Shown: positions 1-11,737 of the stretch, in pieces
Numbering within the stretch: position 1 is the stretch's first letter
Layout: every line of letters starts with the position of its first letter
Assembly (NCBI RefSeq): GCF_027596085.1
Contig: NC_072467.1
Coordinates: forward strand, 11,196,476 to 11,260,475
Reading direction: 5' to 3'
DNA length: 64,000 nucleotides
Source: Anoplopoma fimbria
Lineage: Eukaryota; Chordata; Actinopteri; Perciformes; Anoplopomatidae
Program-made: the position numbers and the translations under genes
Notes under the pieces: model-generated
The model's database searches: none
The model's input: the letters and a program-made list of their open reading frames with translations, nothing else
Told to the model about the DNA's origin: nothing

Positions 1-903
<903 letters not shown>

Positions 904-942
904 ACATGGAGACTCTCTGTCTGCTGGAACCAGCACCAAAAA

Positions 943-958
943 GGCTCTTTTAAGAGCC
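943..958 (+). terminator. Histone 3' stem-loop of H2A
   Basis: GGCTCTTTTAAGAGCC: a 6-bp stem with a 4-nt loop, matching the replication-dependent histone mRNA consensus bound by SLBP. It lies 40 nt after the H2A stop. A purine-rich stretch (GATAAAGAT) about 15 nt downstream may be the U7 snRNP-binding histone downstream element. Confidence 0.95.
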
Positions 959-2098
959 AAACACTCATCTGATAAAGATCTCGGTTTCTTCTCTCCCTGC
1001 ACACACAAATGTACTGTTTTTTTGTTTGTTTTAATTAACATGTAAGCGATAATGTGTAGTCGATGAATATCACTTCACAGCTCATTGGCTTGTAAAATGA
1101 CTAAACAATTAAGCATGACAGAGACCAGGAAGGACATTGAGGAGTCATTTCGTTTAAAAACCTTTAAACAAGTGTTCACAAATATGTTCATAAAGTCCTA
1201 AGCTGTATTTGTCCCTTCTTTTACAGTGCAAGAAAAAAAAACATTCGCATAAGTCTGTATGTTACAAGCGATAAGAAAGGCAACCAATGGTCAAAGTATC
1301 ATTAAAGTGAAGATATTAATGGAAATCCTAACAAATGGAGGTGGAATGTAAGTTTCTAAGTCACTAGCCAGTAGCCTTCCTAGAACATTGCCAGCCAAAA
1401 GGGTTTGAACAAGTAAATACATTCACATTTACTTTAATAACAAGAGGGAAGTGATACAGATACTGCATTAAAAACTACTTATGCAGCCTACTTGATTATG
1501 GCTGAGCCTCAAAAACTCTTGGAAGTTTTACAAAGATACAAGCACTTAGACAGTGTTGTGAAGCAGTTAAGTCATCTCCATCCCAGTCCTGCAAGTCCTA
1601 CCAGTGGAAAGTCTACTAGATATTAAATGGAAGCAGTTAATGATCAACAACTAGGTTAACATTGAAGTTAAGGAACAACACAAGTGGTATTTAAGATATG
1701 GAACAATGAAGAGCACACGTATAATATTGAATTATGGGAAATATTAAAATGAGTAAAAGATTTCTTCAAATTCAAACTTAATTCATTATTAAAGCAAAAA
1801 ATACCTTAAACAGAAGAAACAAAAATCTGTGGTAGATGAAGAAACTATGACATGTATTAAAGTACAAATAGACAACCTTAATCATGAATTAGTATATAAC
1901 ATTTATAAACAATCAGACTTAGATGACAGAGGTAATCGTATTCATGCTCTGAAGTCAGGCAGAAAAAAACTCAAGATACATTTATCAAATGTATAAAATA
2001 TCATGATACCGTTTACTGTGAAAAGCAGAAAAGAAATGTGATCAGAAAGTTGTTTTGATGCATGTAAGAAAATAGATATAGATGCAGGCTGTTAAAAT
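959..2098. other. Intergenic, no gene seen
   Basis: AT-rich DNA between H2A and the LINE remnant. I see no ORF with recognisable protein content and no RNA gene. Confidence 0.6.
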
Positions 2099-2815
2099 AT
2101 GCTTTTGGAAATTGTCCATTCATTTAGCTATGTAAATTTGGCTCATTTTAGTGGTGAGATTGGAAAAGAGGAGGTAATCCAACAATTTAACATCAGCAAA
2201 AGTCCTGGTCCTGACGGTCTGCCCACCGAGTTTTACCAGTTATATATTAATGATGTTTTAAACCTCCTGACTGCCATGTATAATGAAGGTATTAACCGTG
2301 ACTGTATGGGCGACTATCAAGGTGTTTTATGTTTATTGTATAAGAAAGGTGATGACTCGATAACTACAGACATCTCACTATTATGAATTCAGCCTATAAA
2401 ATACTGGCTTAAATAATTGTGAATAGATTAAATGACATACTAGATCAAATTATAGATAAAGAACAAACCTGTGCAATTAAAGGTGGAATGATGTGGGACG
2501 ACTTGTGTATATTAAGAGAACTTTTACACAAACCTGAAAAAAAAGCTTTCTATGTTGTTGGTCTCGATCAGAAGAAGGCATTTGATTACATTTCCTGAGA
2601 TTATCTTTGGGCTGTAATGAAATCATACAGCTTCCCTGATGCCTTTATTCAAATAGTGAAATGTCTTTTTGTTAAATAAAGTGTCTGTGTAAATGTAAAT
2701 GGTGTTTTAACCCATTCCTTTCAAATAGAGAGAGGAGTGAAGCAGGGCTGTCTTCTGAGCGCCGCCTTATACATCCTCTCAATAAGTCCTTTGATTAAAA
2801 AAATCTACTCAGATC
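2099..2815 (+). mobile_element. Decayed LINE reverse transcriptase fragment (L1/Tx1-like)
   Basis: The plus strand carries non-LTR reverse-transcriptase motifs: SPGPDGLPTEFYQLY near 2193-2240, a KKAFDYIS block (usual form D.KKAFD) near 2574-2600, and IERGVKQGCLLSAALYILS near 2728-2782. The order and spacing fit RT blocks of the L1/Tx1 group. The frame is broken by stops (after TTDISLL at 2384, at 2598 and at 2678) and the YxDD catalytic block is not visible, so it cannot be active. Clade assignment is from motif resemblance only. Confidence 0.8.
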
Positions 2816-3274
2816 CTCAAAAAAAGGCGGAGTGCAAGGAGAATTCTGTGGATGGGCTGGCAGAAGGTAAACAGGATTTATTTATTCTATAATTATAAAG
2901 TTGAGGGCCCGACAGTTACTCCACAGGCTGCTCAGTTCCTGTAAGAGACCATTAATCCCAGTATGTACAAACATATACAGATGGATCAAACAATACTGAA
3001 CAACTGATAACTGCTGCTTTTTTTGTTCCAAAAGTCATGGGAATAAAGCCAGCTTAAAATGATCTGAATCAGATCCTTCACTTTTAGCTGTTTCAACTCC
3101 ACTTCATTTATTTGATAACTTAAATTACTTTGACGATTCAGAATAATAAAACATAATACAATCATCAACTCAACAATTATGTATTGCTTAATATTAAGAT
3201 GACAGTATATTGATTCCATGTCGGAATTCGGCATATAAAATGTATAGGGAGGCCTAGTTAAAAGTAGCTCTACT
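2816..3274. other. Intergenic, no gene seen
   Basis: AT-rich sequence between the LINE remnant and the piggyBac element; nothing recognisable. It could include more degraded LINE. Confidence 0.5.
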
Positions 3275-3615
3275 TTAACCCTGTAAGACCCAAATATAGA
3301 AAAAACCTAAAAAAAAATGTTTATGTACGTTTTTAGAGAAATGTTGTAATATTGCAACATTGGGCTTAGTTGGGAGCAGGATTTCTGTATTTGTACTCAC
3401 GTTGTGTGAACAATTCAGAACAACTAAGGGTTCATTTGCAGGGTTGATTGCTTACTTAGCCCCATAACGGTATATAACATTAATAATAATCACACATTAG
3501 TCATATTTTTATGAAGTCATTTATTAAAATTATTAAAAATATTAAACAAGATAAAACTCTTAAAAAGCGCGCTTTTTCCTCTTTTTTCTTTTTATGACAT
3601 TGGTCATGAAGACTT

Positions 3616-5052
3616 TCATTGGTGGTGAAAGTCCCAAAAACAGTCCCTGTTGTCTAAAAAGCAAAGGCGAACATCACACTTTCTGCATTGCGTGTTGGTG
3701 TATCCTTTATTGCACTGTCTGCAGCGTCCTCTCCCTGTCTTCCTTGGGAAATGACCAACTAGGTCCTTGCGTACATCCAATGGGAGGTTTGCACATCTCT
3801 TGGATGGCCTCTTCTGAGCATTCAGAGGGCTTCCTGATGTCACTGACTGTGTTGCTGGGCTCCCTTTGCCTGAAGATGGCCGTCCTCTCTTTGGAGTTTG
3901 AAGTGTTGCGTTTACCAGGATAAGAGAGGATGCTAGCTGTGCCTGAAACTGTCTCCTGTTCATTGTCTCTTTGCTAGACACCTTGAGCGCTTTACAGTCC
4001 CGCTTGTAGAGCAGCCAGGCATTGATCACAGCGAGGATGATGGTGTGCCAGAAGATGTACATGTACCAGCGACGGGATTTGATGGGGAACTGGTAGTTGT
4101 CTGCATACAGTTTGTAGTTCTGACCTTCTGGAAGTGTGGAAGCAAGTTTCATCACAACCTCACCTGACAATCCAAGTTCAGATTTGGCTCGTATTCCGTT
4201 GACACTGCCTTGGTAGACATCGAAGTCACACATCATGCCAGAGATTCCAGTTCTCACCCACACTTTGAATCCCCATGGGTTTGGCTTGCCTCGCATATAT
4301 TGCTTGATGCTGCTGAATTTCCCCTTGAAAGGAATCATCATCTCATCCACAGAGTTGTGCTCTTCTGGTACCACCTGAAGGCATTTCTCTCTGAATGAAT
4401 CAAGCCACAGTCTGAGTTTCCATAGTTTGTCTTTCTTTTCCGTCTCAGATACTGTCATGTTGTTTACAAAATGTAATGACGTCAACAGGGATTGGAATCT
4501 GTTGCGTGGCATCACATCAGCAACAGGGGAGTACCGCGTCTCTGTCTCCCAATACATACGGGTTCCAGCCATTTGTACCAGGCCCATCTTCAGGTACATG
4601 CCAAGCATTTTTTCAATTTCCTTTGCAGTGGTGTTTACAGATGTTCCATGCACCTGAAAGCTGTACTCATTCGTGTTTTGTGTCAGAGCCTCAATCATGT
4701 CTTCGGACACAAACTTCTGGAAGTATTCCAATGGTGTGTGGAGGGAAATGTCATCTGCTGTGATATCCAGACCAGAAAAATCAGTGTTGGGACTGATGAA
4801 ATCTTTTTTCAGCCAGCGATACCTGTCACGGGGCATGGTGTGTTTCCTTGTTTTTGGCTCGATGTCCACGTAATTATCAGCTGGACAGACCATGGGTGGT
4901 TGGTTTTCTTTGTCCACTTCTTTACAGACATCTTCATCGGAGTCTTCATCACTCTCATCTGTGTCACTGATTTCAACCTCACTCTCTCCATTTTGGACCA
5001 GGTCAATAACATCCTGCACCGTGTATCGCGGCTCTCTCCTTGCTGGTGGCAT
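3616..5052 (-). CDS. piggyBac-like transposase, open but lacking the third catalytic Asp region
   Basis: A 478-residue open frame starting MPPARREPRYTVQDV. Domains in order: an acidic N-terminal region (about 20-45, EISDTDESDEDSDED); the DDE_Tnp_1_7 core, with the first catalytic Asp in NSVDEMMIPFKGK (about 240) and the second in LYADNY (about 318); then a direct jump to IKSRRWYMYIFWH, which in full-length relatives lies far downstream; and a C-terminal Cys-rich zinc finger (about 435-478, CRQCNKGYTNTQCRKC...CFWDFH). Family members are usually near 580-600 residues. About 100-120 residues carrying the third Asp (the GGVDxxD block) are missing, with the frame kept. It should therefore be catalytically dead, although the DNA-binding end remains. 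The frame is uninterrupted, so it is either young or under some constraint. Confidence 0.85.
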   Translation of the reverse strand: MPPARREPRYTVQDVIDLVQNGESEVEISDTDESDEDSDEDVCKEVDKENQPPMVCPADNYVDIEPKTRKHTMPRDRYRWLKKDFISPNTDFSGLDITADDISLHTPLEYFQKFVSEDMIEALTQNTNEYSFQVHGTSVNTTAKEIEKMLGMYLKMGLVQMAGTRMYWETETRYSPVADVMPRNRFQSLLTSLHFVNNMTVSETEKKDKLWKLRLWLDSFREKCLQVVPEEHNSVDEMMIPFKGKFSSIKQYMRGKPNPWGFKVWVRTGISGMMCDFDVYQGSVNGIRAKSELGLSGEVVMKLASTLPEGQNYKLYADNYQFPIKSRRWYMYIFWHTIILAVINAWLLYKRDCKALKVSSKETMNRRQFQAQLASSLILVNATLQTPKRGRPSSGKGSPATQSVTSGSPLNAQKRPSKRCANLPLDVRKDLVGHFPRKTGRGRCRQCNKGYTNTQCRKCDVRLCFLDNRDCFWDFHHQ

Positions 5053-5190
5053 TCTGAAAATAAAATATCAATTAATTAACATGAATATATGTTTTATATA
5101 TTGTAGTAAATAACCTGAAGGAATAGATAGGGTGGTGGACCAAGTGCTCAGGGTAGAAATGTTTTCCATGCAGACAATACTGTCTGCCTG

Positions 5191-5252
5191 GTAAGTCGCT
5201 TTGGACAAAAGCGTCTGCTAAATTCCCTAAATGTAAATGTAAATGTAAATGG
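5191..5252. repeat. Common teleost interspersed repeat end with TAAATG units
   Basis: GTAAGTCGCTTTGGAC followed by AAAAGCGTCTGCTAAAT and several AAATGT units. This string is familiar to me from many teleost genomes as the end of an interspersed (probably SINE-like) repeat; the class is not certain. It sits within the piggyBac element, upstream of its transposase. Confidence 0.6.
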
Positions 5253-5984
5253 TTTAATGGCTCTAATTATCATACTAAAAGGAAAACATGCATCCCCCCA
5301 CTTACATCCACACCCCACATTCAGGAACATTCCTGTCCCCAGAACTGAATTGTTCCATGGACAAAGTCATGGAATTTTAGGTCAGGCTGATCAAATTAAC
5401 TAAATTTTTTAAATCAGTCAAATTTGACCAGAACACAACACAAGGGTAGAATGTATACTATCCATGTATAAAGAAAGTACTCTGTTTCAGGCAGTGGTGT
5501 AGTGGAGGGAACACAACCTGTTGGAGCCCACTGCAACAAGCCAGCTGTTTTGACTACCACATTCACCCAGTGTTGTATAATTGCAACAATTATATAATAA
5601 GCTCTAAAATAAATTTGATGCATCTATTCCACAATAACTACATATGTACATGCTCTAGACATTATAATAACAACCAAAAAAAATATAAAAGACATTTTAC
5701 TTACATGCATCTGATGAATCCAGTCCAATGAAACCAATAGATGTTGTTCGAAGGAAACCTTGAGAGGTTGTGTGAGTTCATGGCCAGAAGGCGTGACTTA
5801 TAAACAAATGTACGATCCAATAACATTGTGAGACTGAACAATAGGACCCAATGACTATGTAAATGTGGTAAAAAAAAACAAGGAAAAAAAGCCTGATTGT
5901 TTTTTAGGATGGTTAAAGGTAACGTTGTAATTTTACAACAAGGGGTGCTGCAGCTTCAACATTGAAGTTGTTAACATTAATCTG

Positions 5985-6185
5985 AAATGTAGCGTTCCCC
6001 ACGAGTAGCTACTTCTACTTATGGCACTTAAAAATATTTTGAAGCAAATGCTTTTGTAGCCTAGTTTTACTTAAATGTTTTTAATGCAGGACTTTTAATT
6101 GCAGTTTGCAGTATTTCTACAATGTGGTATTGCTACTTTTACGTGTGTTATTTTACTTGAGTAAAATCAGTAATAGTAAACTCTG
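5985..6185. repeat. Degenerate teleost repeat with TACTTTTACTT-type motifs
   Basis: AT-rich sequence with spaced TTTTACTTAAATG, CTACAATGTGGTATTG and TTTTACTTGAGTAAAAT. Such strings recur in teleost interspersed repeats. Similar AAAGTAGCTCTACTT sequence stands left of the piggyBac start (about 3260-3275), so piggyBac may have inserted into this repeat. Confidence 0.45.
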
Positions 6186-6307
6186 AAAGTATCAACTGTG
6201 TTGCTGTTCGTCGGTATTTGTTCATTCGTCAATAAGTCACCTCGGTTCCCTATACAAATTAATCTTCTCTGAGGAACTGTTCCGTCTTTGGCGCATGCTC
6301 AGTCCCG

Positions 6308-6434
6308 CTCAGAAGACAGCCAATCCTGTTCAAGCAACAGCACAGTACAATTTGCATCAAGTTGATACTCTCAGAAGACAGCCAATCCTGTTCAAGCAAC
6401 AGCACAGTCAAATTTGCATCAAGATGATATATAT
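6308..6434 (+). promoter_or_regulatory. H2B promoter with tandemly duplicated CCAAT/octamer module
   Basis: A 62-bp unit occurs twice in tandem (6308-6369 and 6370-about 6431). Each copy contains CCAAT (6320-6324; 6382-6386) and a perfect octamer ATTTGCAT (6350-6357; 6412-6419), the Oct-1 site that defines vertebrate H2B promoters. A TATATAT box follows at 6428-6434, about 55 bp before the H2B ATG. The two copies differ at only a few bases. The motifs are seen; Oct-1/NF-Y binding is family knowledge. Confidence 0.85.
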
Positions 6435-6488
6435 TGACCGGCCTGCACCATTTCAGGCATCTTCAGTCCCAGAAGGAAACCAAGAATC

Positions 6489-6863
6489 ATGCCTGACGCA
6501 GTAGTTAAAGCGCCCAAGAAGGGCTCCAAGAAAGCCGTCGCTAAGAGCGTCAGCAAGACTGGCAAGAAGAGGAGAAAGTCCAGGAAGGAGAGCTACGCCA
6601 TCTACGTGTACAAAGTGATGAAGCAGGTCCACCCTGATACCGGCATCTCCTCCAAGGCCATGGGCATCATGAACTCGTTCGTGAGCGACATCTTTGAGCG
6701 CATCGCCGGTGAGGCCTCTCGTCTGGCTCACTACAACAAGCGCTCCACCATCACCTCCAGGGAGATCCAGACCGCTGTCCGCCTGCTGCTGCCCGGTGAG
6801 CTGGCGAAGCACGCCGTGTCTGAGGGAACCAAGGCCGTGACCAAGTACACGAGCTCCAAGTAA
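6489..6863 (+). CDS. h2b: Histone H2B (canonical)
   Basis: A 124-residue intronless H2B starting [17 protein letters not shown] and ending AVTKYTSSK. The basic tail covers residues 1-33, the histone fold about 36-100 ([19 protein letters not shown]...[16 protein letters not shown]), and the alphaC helix ends in KYTSSK with the ubiquitinated Lys near 119. Length is normal. It partners H2A in the nucleosome. The start is supported by the TATA box and octamers just upstream, and the gene ends in the stem-loop at 6898. It is a lone plus-strand gene, unlike the common divergent H2A-H2B pair. The opposite-strand ORF is a shadow. Confidence 0.98.
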   Translation: MPDAVVKAPKKGSKKAVAKSVSKTGKKRRKSRKESYAIYVYKVMKQVHPDTGISSKAMGIMNSFVSDIFERIAGEASRLAHYNKRSTITSREIQTAVRLLLPGELAKHAVSEGTKAVTKYTSSK

Positions 6864-6897
6864 ACCTGATAAACCTGATATAGACCAACAACACAAA

Positions 6898-6913
6898 GGC
6901 TCTTTTAAGAGCC
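6898..6913 (+). terminator. Histone 3' stem-loop of H2B
   Basis: GGCTCTTTTAAGAGCC, identical to the H2A stem-loop, 34 nt after the H2B stop. It is the SLBP-binding processing signal of replication-dependent histone mRNA. Confidence 0.95.
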
Positions 6914-7690
6914 ACACACTTCCTCTGAAGACGTTTTCCTCATTCTCGTATTAATATATAATGCTCAAGTGGCACATTGAATGTGCTACTGTTGTGGTAA
7001 ACGAGGAGATACTGCCATGCACTATGACCGGGACCAGTGTTAGTCTAGCTGGGATTCCCCCTCCCCCTGCTCTCCGTCAGGCCCTTCCTGATTAATTAAA
7101 CTCTTAGAAGTACAAAGTCATACCAGTGCTGCACTGCTAGGTCAGTTTATGAGAGCCATCTGCATTAAATTAAGCTCATTAAAGGCTACGAGCATAACAA
7201 ATTCCTGATTAGATCTCCAACCTCTGAGTTGAATGAAACTGGCACTTTGGATGGGAAAGACTGTTTAATTAAACTGAACTAAGACTCGATGTGAGAAAAG
7301 GGAAGAGTTTGATAAATGGGACGACAAAAACAGGTTGCATAGGCTGCTTGACCAAATATTTTTCATATAAATAGAGTCCATTGGACTTGAGTTAAACCAA
7401 ACATACAAACCAAATCATTTTTGGTCATTGTACAACTAAACATACAAATCTGAGCATAAACTGGACTGGCTCTGCCACCAAAGAGATATACACAAGAATA
7501 AATGAAAATACAAATGGTGGTTTGGTGGGATGTAAACATGTATCTGAGGCAGAGCAACTTCCAGATCAGAAAAATCATGAATGACAAAATAATATCTGAA
7601 AACCTTTGTGATAGTGTGGCCGAATATGACTTCCTGTCAGGTTGTTAGTTCTGAAAGTGGAGCTGCTATGTCAATACTAAAAAATGTCAT
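6914..7690. other. Intergenic, no gene seen
   Basis: Sequence between the H2B stem-loop and the first dispersed-repeat copy. No ORF with recognisable content. Confidence 0.5.
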
Positions 7691-7691
7691 G

Positions 7692-7880
7692 TGACCAGGA
7701 TAAAACATTACAGCGTCTGCTGCTCGACTGCCAACGAACTAGAGTGAAAATGGCCGGTGTGAGTTTAACATCCAATCTGATGTAAAATCATGTATTGACT
7801 TTTTTCAAAAGAAACTGAGACTCAAAGAGAAGATTGATCTTGTTGGTGATTTGTGTTATAAATACACACCACATCTGAAA
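7692..7880 (+). repeat. Dispersed repeat, copy A
   Basis: About 190 bp that resembles 15789-15985 in the same orientation. Shared blocks include TAAAACAT, CTGCTGCTC(G/T)ACTGC, ATCTGATATA-like sequence, CATGTAT(T/G)GAC and GATCTTGTTGGTGAT. Class unknown; there is no coding content. Confidence 0.6.
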
Positions 7881-8076
7881 AAAAAACCTCTCGGCATCAC
7901 AGTAAATGTATGTCTTGCTATGTCTGAGGCTTACTTACCTCTTTTTATTGGATTTTTTTAACATTATCTTGGAATATATATTACATTATATATATCATAT
8001 ATATGGGAATATATGTGGTAAGCATTAGTGTTAAATAGATTTTTATCTATTTCGTATTCTCTTGGAATATATGAAT

Positions 8077-8590
<514 letters not shown>

Positions 8591-9547
8591 TGCATCTGAC
8601 AGTAATTAAAATTTAAAAAAAAGAATTCTGATCAATCATTTGACAATACACCCCACACCATTGCTTCAAAATATGATACAAATAAAAGTGCATATATATA
8701 TATTTTAATCTATCCATAAAATTCAGTTAATCTGATTTGTATTCATTTTAAAATGAATAAGATAGTGGATGAAAGCACCAGCCATCAACTGTTTATTGAG
8801 ATAATATAAATTAATTTAGACACAAATGGTCCTGTGTTTAAAGTGATATATAAAACCAGTGGAAGACAATCAACGTGATTTTATTAATATATATGACTTA
8901 ATAATCACCATTATTTAAAATAAATTAAGGTCACTTTTAATAATCATTTTTTTATTAATATAATTACCAATACTATGCACCTGATATTATTGCTTGTATT
9001 AGACTGTTTTTTTATTGTGCCAAGTCTGGAAAGGGATGTGACGATTTGCAGCAAATTGTGCTGCTCCATCTCACCCTGAACTTTCATGCATACAAGTTCA
9101 TACAGCTGCTGTCATTCATTTAATGTAGTAAATCAGGAATTCAGTCGTCTTTAGTTCTACTGTAAACAGCTACAAGAAAGCCCATGCATGGCTTATAATA
9201 CACAGTAAAATATTAAAGCAGCTGTTGGGGAAATTGTATGGTTGTCTCTCATTTGAGAATTGATATATACTCTTACACTCCTAGGCTCTCAATTACAAGG
9301 CCAATATAATTCTGAGTGCTGTAAATGAAAAGTATAAGGACAACACAGGAATATGCTCTTTATAGATGTGGGGGGTCTTAAAAAAGTATTATAAACGTAG
9401 TTGCATTATGATTGTTTTGTAAGTGTTTATATTATTGTTGTATACTGTTGAATTTTATATTTCTTTCTAAATATGACTTTTCCATTTTCATACTAAAAAT
9501 ATTTCGGCTGTTAACAAGAATGAAGTGCTCTTAAAGATGATGTGGGT
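8591..9547. other. Intergenic, no gene seen
   Basis: Very AT-rich sequence between the microsatellite and the H1 stem-loop; nothing recognisable. Confidence 0.5.
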
Positions 9548-9563
9548 GGCTCTTAAAAGAGCC
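9548..9563 (-). terminator. Histone 3' stem-loop of H1
   Basis: On the minus strand this reads GGCTCTTTTAAGAGCC, 33 nt after the H1 stop. It has the same sequence as the H2A and H2B stem-loops. Confidence 0.95.
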
Positions 9564-9596
9564 TTTTATCGGAGTGTTTGTTGTTGAGATAACAGC

Positions 9597-10208
9597 TCAC
9601 TTCTTCTTGGGTGCTGCCTTCTTTGCTTTGGGCTTGGCAGCCTTCTTAGCGGGGGATTTCTTGGGTGCGGGGGCCTTTTTGACCACCTTCTTGGGACTCT
9701 TTGCTACTTTTTTGGGGCTCTTGGTCGCCTTCTTGGGGCTCTTTGTTGGTTTCTTGGCCGCTGCGGGTTTCTTGGCCTTCTTCGGTGACTTCTTAGCGAC
9801 TGCTGGTTTCTTTACTGCCGCTGCTTTGGGCTTTTTGGCCGCTGCGGGTTTCTTAGCTGCGGGCTTCTTGGCTTTAGGAGCGGCTTTCTTGACCGGTTTC
9901 TCGACAGCCGTCTTGCTTATCTTGAAGGAGCCAGAGGCCCCGGTCCCCTTGGTCTGGACCAGAGTCCCCTTAGTCACCAGGTTCTTGATGGCGGTCTTGA
10001 CCCGGGAGTTGTTCTTATCCACATCGTATCCTCCGGCGGCCAGAGCCTTCTTGACGGCGGCCGCAGACACGCCGCTCCGCTCCTTGGATGCGGCCACAGC
10101 TTTAACGATGAGCTCAGCGACGCTGGGACCAGTCTTCTTCGGCTTGGACACCTTCTTCTTGGCTACTTTGGCCGCAGCGGGAGCTGCAGCTGGAGCTACT
10201 TCTGCCAT
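9597..10208 (-). CDS. h1: Linker histone H1 (replication-dependent)
   Basis: A 203-residue intronless H1 starting [19 protein letters not shown]. The short N-tail is followed by the winged-helix globular domain at about 27-100 ([34 protein letters not shown]...[19 protein letters not shown]), then a Lys/Ala/Pro-rich C-tail with repeated S/T-P-K-K motifs ([19 protein letters not shown]), which are CDK sites in H1. It binds linker DNA at the nucleosome dyad. An H1-box-like AAACACA lies on the gene strand at 10364-10370, and a TTTAAG TATA-like site at about 10288-10293. The gene ends in a stem-loop, so it is of the cell-cycle class rather than H1.0. The hydrophobic plus-strand ORF over this gene arises from Lys/Ala codons read backwards. 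Confidence 0.97.
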   Translation of the reverse strand: MAEVAPAAAPAAAKVAKKKVSKPKKTGPSVAELIVKAVAASKERSGVSAAAVKKALAAGGYDVDKNNSRVKTAIKNLVTKGTLVQTKGTGASGSFKISKTAVEKPVKKAAPKAKKPAAKKPAAAKKPKAAAVKKPAVAKKSPKKAKKPAAAKKPTKSPKKATKSPKKVAKSPKKVVKKAPAPKKSPAKKAAKPKAKKAAPKKK

Positions 10209-10363
10209 TTTGTAGCGTTGATGTGTTCGTCCTCACGGTAACAGAGAGTCTGTCTGACTGTTGAAGAGCTCAGAGCAGGGGGCTGCACTTAAACACACCA
10301 TGAGAACCGTGGAGACTCAACCCAGCTCGTGGCTCCTCTGTGCACTCTGAAAGCAGAGTCACT

Positions 10364-10370
10364 TGTGTTT
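10364..10370 (-). promoter_or_regulatory. H1 box (AAACACA) upstream of H1
   Basis: TGTGTTT on the plus strand, AAACACA on the gene strand, 156 bp before the H1 ATG. This is the conserved H1-specific promoter element. A seven-base match alone is weak; its position supports it. Confidence 0.5.
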
Positions 10371-10399
10371 TCTCTTCACCGATAAAAGAGGAAAAACTA

Positions 10400-11737
10400 A
10401 ATGTGGAAGAAGTACTGAAGACTAACAGTGAAGGGAGCCGATAGCGGAAATGTTTCTCTTCATATTGAAGTCATGTAGAGCTCTGATGATCTCTGTATTT
10501 TGTTTGAGGAGCCTCCAAACCTCACCTACTTACCGCCGTGGACAGCACTGATGAGCGACTTTTCCCTCTAATTTCTCTCCTAAAATGATTTAAATGTATC
10601 AGAGCTCCGTCAAAAGTTGTTTTCCAACTGGTCCACATGTTTGTTCGGGACCACAATGTAAAAATAACTATCTAACACTGATCAGTTTTTAATAAACTGA
10701 AGTTATTCTTGGAGCAGCAAACACACTGATGATGGCCGAAGCTTATGGTGCATTTTAGCCAGAATTACTATCAGAGCTGAACACTGTGAGAAGGAACATG
10801 TCCTCTTCTAAAAACTACTTTAAATAGTTAGAAGTAGATCTACTATTAATGATCACTGTCAAATAAATGTCACCTGTATGGGACAGAAAAGTAATGCTTT
10901 ATATATAGTTGTGCAACAGATTATAAAACTCAATGTTCAGATTGTATCACGGATCAGAGTAAGACATGGGCACTAAAGAAAAAGGGAAACAAATATTAAT
11001 TTTAGAGATTCCTGATAATGTTTTTTAGCCGATACTAATTGATGCTAATCCATATTAGCACATACAGATCCCTTTATTTTTTATTATACAGATGTTCTAC
11101 AAGGCTCCCGACTATAATTTTTACATCATCTTTTTTCTTCCTGAAAACACAATTCAGCTGGTAAAGGCATTTTAAAGAAATGTTAATATTTATTGATTAA
11201 AACAAATCTTAGTCTAGTCATTAGTGGATACTGTATTCTAAGCTGCTTAGAGCTAGTGTAAACAGCTCATAGTCCCCTTTCTAACATAATTAAACCGGTT
11301 TGATCCAAAAGGGCAAAAACAAGTATTTTTGTCATTGTAGAAATAAAATTTGATACATTTCCAAAAGTTTGACCTATTGTATCACTACTTCTACCATGGG
11401 TCATTTAGTTTTATATCACTGGGAGCAGAACTGCAAGTCTTACTTCCTTCTTTGGATCCAGGCCTGGCCTCGCTCCTCATTGCTGTACTGAGGTCATCTT
11501 AAATATAATGGTTATTAATATATTACTTAAATCACAATTATATACAGCATATACTTATTAGCACTACAAAATAACCACTTTATCTTCTGTCTGCCATGCA
11601 TCCCATAGACAACCTCTCACTACTAGTTGTCTAGGATCATCTTTAGCTCTATTTTAATACTTCAATGATTAGAAAAAAAAAAAGTCAGTTGACCCTTGAC
11701 ACATAATTTGTGAAATGGCTTTGTAAATGAAATTGCT
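10400..11737. other. Intergenic, no gene seen
   Basis: AT-rich spacer between the H1 promoter and the LINE fragment. Nothing recognised. Confidence 0.5.

Larger units (their letters stand above)
3275..5974 (-). mobile_element. piggyBac-type DNA transposon, internally deleted
   Basis: The element contains the piggyBac-like transposase frame at 3616-5052. The left end is probably the TTAA at 3275-3278, followed by CCCTGTAAGACCC (3279-3291), typical of piggyBac ends (TTAA target, C-rich start). The right end is uncertain: the TTAA at 5971-5974 is proposed because a 16-bp palindrome at 5924-5939 is nearly identical to one near the left end (3344-3359), but I see no matching terminal inverted repeat there. 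A short teleost repeat with TAAATG units (5191-5252) lies inside the upstream part, so the copy may be nested or old. Confidence 0.7.

Noticed and set aside
3616..5052. piggyBac ORF as a host PGBD gene
   Set aside because: Not adopted as the main call: the TTAA/CCCTG start nearby and the lost catalytic region fit a mobile copy better, though domestication is kept open as a finding.
6453..6917. 154-codon minus-strand ORF over H2B
   Set aside because: Antisense shadow of H2B.
9574..10215. 213-codon hydrophobic plus-strand ORF
   Set aside because: It is the complement of the Lys/Ala-rich H1 gene. Lys codons read backwards give Phe/Leu, which mimics membrane segments.
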